From contig JAHHTE010000065.1 in the NCBI GenBank assembly GCA_020024815.1, positions 1 to 10,132 of the forward strand: a stretch of 10,132 bases of DNA, read 5' to 3'. The DNA is from Mailhella sp. GTDB taxonomy: Bacteria > Desulfobacterota > Desulfovibrionia > Desulfovibrionales > Desulfovibrionaceae. Positions 8,125-10,132 of the stretch are shown piece after piece. Below the pieces are notes generated by a model. That model saw only the letters and a list, made by a program, of their open reading frames with translations. It ran no database searches and was not told the origin of the DNA. Position 1 is the first letter of the stretch; every line of letters begins with the position of its first letter. A program made the translations under genes and the position numbers.

Positions 8125-8484
8125 TTATCCCTCAATCATAAGACCACAATAAACACGTAATAATTCTTGATTTTCAAGTAATATTTGTAAATCTTCATTA
8201 ACAACTTGTTTTATTATATCATTATCCACAAGCTTCATTTTTTCAATACATGACAATAAATTTTGTGAAAAAATTTCAGGACGCAATATCTCACTATCAC
8301 TTATTTGTGGAGAAAGAACTTCTTCTATTAATTGTTTATAATTTTTAGGAGCATATAGCTCTTCTAATCCATCATCTTTTATTGCAGAAGAAACTAAAGT
8401 GCGAGGTTGTGGTAAACTTGTTTCTTGTGTTGGTTCAAGAAATTTTTGAATACCTAAATTCAAATCCAATACATTTATTTTCAT
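8125..8484 (-). CDS. sctX: SctX (YscX-like) Ysc-type early secretion substrate
   Basis: Likely homologue of YscX, a small secreted protein needed for early substrate export in Ysc-type injectisomes and bound by SctY and SctV. The 119 residues (YscX is 122) have a non-globular N-terminal half and a helical C-terminal half ending in LLENQELLRVYCGLMIEG. Faint resemblance to YscX is visible in LNLGIQKF (8-15; compare IGIEKL) and GLEELYAP (39-46; compare HLERLYP). The ATG has a clear ribosome-binding site (AGGTGA, overlapping the previous gene's stop), and the stop is 1 nt before the sctY ATG. Sequence similarity alone is weak; identity comes mainly from position between the chaperone gene and sctY-sctV, which matches yopN-tyeA-sycN-yscX-yscY-yscV. 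Confidence 0.8.
   Translation of the reverse strand: MKINVLDLNLGIQKFLEPTQETSLPQPRTLVSSAIKDDGLEELYAPKNYKQLIEEVLSPQISDSEILRPEIFSQNLLSCIEKMKLVDNDIIKQVVNEDLQILLENQELLRVYCGLMIEG
8127..8133 (-). promoter_or_regulatory. Ribosome-binding site that decides the sctY start
   Basis: GAGGGAT on the minus strand lies inside the last codons of sctX and 3 bases before the ATG at 8123, with the AGGG core about 6 bases away. It supports that ATG over the in-frame TTG at 8135, from which this motif would be read as the second and third codons. Confidence 0.75.
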
Positions 8485-8492
8485 TTTTTCAC

Positions 8493-8861
8493 CTAATTAA
8501 TTTCTTTTACATGATTTATTAAAAAATAAATTACTGTTTCAAGTTCCGCTCCACGTATTTTTTCCTCTTGCGATATACGCACACCTAACACAATAAAATT
8601 TTTTACTATTCCACCATAAAGGCTAGGAATATTTTCTTTTAAATATGAACAATGTTCTAAAACCTTATAAGGTATTGTTTCATCAAAAATATTATATTCT
8701 TTTGCTATATACACTAACAGTTCTTCATCTAACATATTTTTTTGTTTTTCAAAATAAACAAAACCTTCGTTTTCAATTTTAATCATAGCAATATTATTTT
8801 CAAATACCAATGTATTTAGCCCTATTCTTTCAGCAAATTCTTGCAAAACAGCATCAAACAT
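8493..8861 (-). CDS. sycN: SycN-like type III secretion chaperone
   Basis: Small acidic protein (122 residues) with the length and alternating helix-strand pattern of class I type III secretion chaperones: an N-terminal helix (MFDAVLQEFAERIGL), strands with alternating hydrophobics (AMIKIENEGFVYFEK; KNFIVLGVRIS) and a C-terminal helix (GAELETVIYFLINHVKEI). Yersinia SycN is 123 residues and lies in the same place, after yopN-tyeA and before yscX. SycN pairs with YscB to chaperone YopN, so the probable client here is SctW, encoded just upstream. No YscB-like gene is in the window, so this protein may act as a homodimer or with a partner encoded elsewhere. The start has a strong GGAG site at proper spacing, located inside the end of sctW; the gap to the sctW stop is 2 nt. 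The chaperone class is fairly sure, the exact SycN match less so. Confidence 0.72.
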   Translation of the reverse strand: MFDAVLQEFAERIGLNTLVFENNIAMIKIENEGFVYFEKQKNMLDEELLVYIAKEYNIFDETIPYKVLEHCSYLKENIPSLYGGIVKNFIVLGVRISQEEKIRGAELETVIYFLINHVKEIN

Positions 8862-8863
8862 CT

Positions 8864-9979
8864 TTACTCCAAACTAGCTAAATATTCATCTTCTCGTTCA
8901 ATAGCCTTATCCAAGGCTTTTTGACAACTATCTAAAATATTTTGATAGATTTTATTATCACTATACATATTTTCTGGAAGTTTTTTCACCATATTGATAA
9001 AATCTTGTAAAAATAATACTTCTTTTTCAATATCAGGTGCATTTGCCTTTTGAACTACTGTTTCAATTTGTGCTACTGATAAAAATTGTATTTCTCCAAA
9101 CGTTATTAATGAAGATAAAAGATTCATTGCTGATAAATTATTATCTATAATCTTATAGACTTGTTCCCAACGATTAACCAGTTCTTCACAAAATTCATAA
9201 GAACTATGTAATAAACGCACTTTTCCTAAATTATTATAAATAAATTCTAATTGTGTTTTATCTATACTTGGAAGTAAGGAATTAATATCTAATGATAAGG
9301 TAGAAAAAAGATAATCCATAGCCCTTGAAAAACCTTGATTTCCAAACTTTTCTTGTACATACATAAACGTATCTTTTACAGTATGAAAATCTAAAATACT
9401 TTTTCTATAAAAATCACGTATTTCTTTTGTTGAACCAAGATCTTCATAACCCAAAGCTGATAATGCACCATGTAAACCTAGATTAATTTCTTTTTCATAA
9501 TGCGTAACAAGCTCATCAATACTTTCTTTTATAGTATTTTTTACTTCTTGTGTGCTATTATCTTGGTCGTTTAATTCATCATAAACAAGTTCTAAAAGAA
9601 CATAAGCATCTGTATAGTCAGGAAATTGAGAAAAAACTTCTTTTAAAATTTGTTCTTTTTGCACCATAGATTGAATATTTTTTTTCAACATATTCATTTT
9701 ATCTGTTTGTCCTAATTGGTGCATTAATTCTTTATAAAGTTCAACCCGTTTTTTCAATATACCATTAGCATTATCTTTTTCTTTACGTTCTTTAAGTTCT
9801 AATTCCTTTGTATTATCTATTGAAAAAGTTAATTCTTCTGCTGCATCTGCTAAAAGTGATAGAGGCGAAGATACAACAACAACTTGTTGCCCTAACATTT
9901 TCCCTATATTATTATTTGTATTATTAATAAATGAAGATGCATGCATTATTTGATTCTGAATAGAAAAATCAATATTCAT
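8864..9979 (-). CDS. sctW: Type III secretion gatekeeper SctW (YopN-TyeA fused type)
   Basis: Gatekeeper that blocks effector release until host contact and helps rank translocators ahead of effectors. The 371-residue chain (YopN 293 plus TyeA 92 residues in Yersinia) has a polar, N-rich secretion-signal-like start (1-30), a helical YopN/InvE-like body (about 75-280) and a C-terminal TyeA-like domain (about 284-371). The last 50 residues track TyeA closely: FLQDFINMVKKLPENMYSD aligns with the TyeA pattern FYQDLKRMFRLFPLGVFSD, and NILDSCQKALDKAIE with NLLQMCQNAIDMAIE. So the two Yersinia proteins are one chain here, as in MxiC and CopN. The ATG follows a strong AAGGAG ribosome-binding site, and the gene is first in the operon, about 30 nt after the expected transcription start. 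It is followed by its likely chaperone gene. Confidence 0.92.
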   Translation of the reverse strand: MNIDFSIQNQIMHASSFINNTNNNIGKMLGQQVVVVSSPLSLLADAAEELTFSIDNTKELELKERKEKDNANGILKKRVELYKELMHQLGQTDKMNMLKKNIQSMVQKEQILKEVFSQFPDYTDAYVLLELVYDELNDQDNSTQEVKNTIKESIDELVTHYEKEINLGLHGALSALGYEDLGSTKEIRDFYRKSILDFHTVKDTFMYVQEKFGNQGFSRAMDYLFSTLSLDINSLLPSIDKTQLEFIYNNLGKVRLLHSSYEFCEELVNRWEQVYKIIDNNLSAMNLLSSLITFGEIQFLSVAQIETVVQKANAPDIEKEVLFLQDFINMVKKLPENMYSDNKIYQNILDSCQKALDKAIEREDEYLASLE

Positions 9980-9983
9980 AACG

Positions 9984-9990
9984 TCTCCTT
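9984..9990 (-). promoter_or_regulatory. Strong ribosome-binding site of sctW
   Basis: On the minus strand AAGGAGA lies 4-10 bases before the ATG at 9979. It is the best Shine-Dalgarno match in the window and fixes the sctW start. Confidence 0.85.
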
Positions 9991-10019
9991 TTTATAAAAA
10001 TTATATTTGATTAATTATC

Positions 10020-10035
10020 TGCAATTCTTATTCCA
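10020..10035 (-). promoter_or_regulatory. Sigma-54-type (-24/-12) promoter of the sctW operon
   Basis: Read on the minus strand the sequence is TGGAATAAGAATTGCA. It has the two invariant dinucleotides GG and GC exactly 10 bases apart, TGG at -24 and TTGCA at -12, against the consensus TGGCACG-N4-TTGCW. Departures are confined to the less conserved CAC part. Transcription would start near 10009, giving a leader of about 30 nt before the sctW ATG. This is the only intergenic space upstream of the operon's first gene, and a sigma-54-type activator is encoded in the same operon. No sigma-70 promoter of comparable quality is present. Confidence 0.68.
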
Positions 10036-10054
10036 AAAAACTTCTATACTGTTA

Positions 10055-10064
10055 TCTAATTAGA
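10055..10064. promoter_or_regulatory. Perfect 10-bp palindrome upstream of the sigma-54-type promoter, possible operator
   Basis: TCTAATTAGA is its own reverse complement and is centred about 50 bases upstream of the predicted transcription start. It could bind a dimeric regulator such as a Fis-type HTH protein. In such AT-rich DNA a palindrome of this size can arise by chance, and a position this close to -24 is nearer than most enhancer sites. Confidence 0.25.
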
Positions 10065-10132
10065 ATTTCACATTTTTACTTATCATTATATATCCTTTAA
10101 TATATTATCAACAAAATGTATAGACATAAAGT

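Noticed and set aside
8124..8135. Extended sctY start at TTG 8135
   Set aside because: The ATG at 8123 has a well-spaced GAGGGAT before it and gives the family length; the TTG version would read that motif as codons.
10000..10005. TATAAT on the minus strand as a sigma-70 -10 box for sctW
   Set aside because: The hexamer is perfect, but the -35 position reads AGAATT, a poor match, and TATAAT is common by chance in this AT-rich DNA. It cannot be excluded as a secondary promoter.
1..10132. CRISPR array, insertion sequence, tRNA or phage features
   Set aside because: No repeated spacer pattern, transposase, terminal inverted repeats or tRNA-like fold was seen on either strand; nearly all of the window is one continuous operon.

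Overview
The window is one AT-rich (well under 35% GC by eye), tightly packed, single-strand operon for a type III secretion injectisome of the Ysc class. All ten genes lie on the minus strand and are transcribed from about 10.0 kb towards 0.18 kb. They have the same base composition and almost no space between them (17 nt at most, often overlapping). I see no mobile elements, tRNAs or signs of recent insertion. The low GC, the Ysc-type gene set and the sigma-54-type regulation would suit a host-associated proteobacterium. A Lawsonia/Desulfovibrionaceae-like organism is my best guess, but no taxonomic marker in the window settles it.

In transcription order: a leader with a sigma-54-type (-24/-12) promoter (10020-10035) and a strong ribosome-binding site; sctW, a gatekeeper with YopN and TyeA parts in one chain; a SycN-like chaperone; sctX; sctY; sctV, the export gate; sctS, sctT and sctU, the core export apparatus and switch protein. 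Two regulatory genes close the operon: a receiver-less AAA+ enhancer-binding-type regulator with a Fis-type helix-turn-helix, and a membrane-anchored sensor phosphatase (Cache-like domain, HAMP, SpoIIE/RsbU-type PP2C). The last 176 bases hold no gene, only an inverted repeat that could end or stabilise the message.

How they fit together: SctV, SctS, SctT and SctU form most of the inner-membrane export apparatus (SctR is not here). SctX/SctY is the Ysc-specific pair that works with SctV. SctW and its chaperone hold back effector release until contact. The two downstream genes look like the system's own control. The regulator may feed back on the sigma-54-type promoter of its own operon, and the phosphatase resembles the input of an Rsb/Btr partner-switching pathway.

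The most unusual points are the altered GAFTGA loop (GVATGV) in the regulator beside a good sigma-54-type promoter, the absence of sctR before sctS, the joining of yopN-yscV-type and yscSTU-type gene blocks, and the two regulatory genes carried at the operon's tail.
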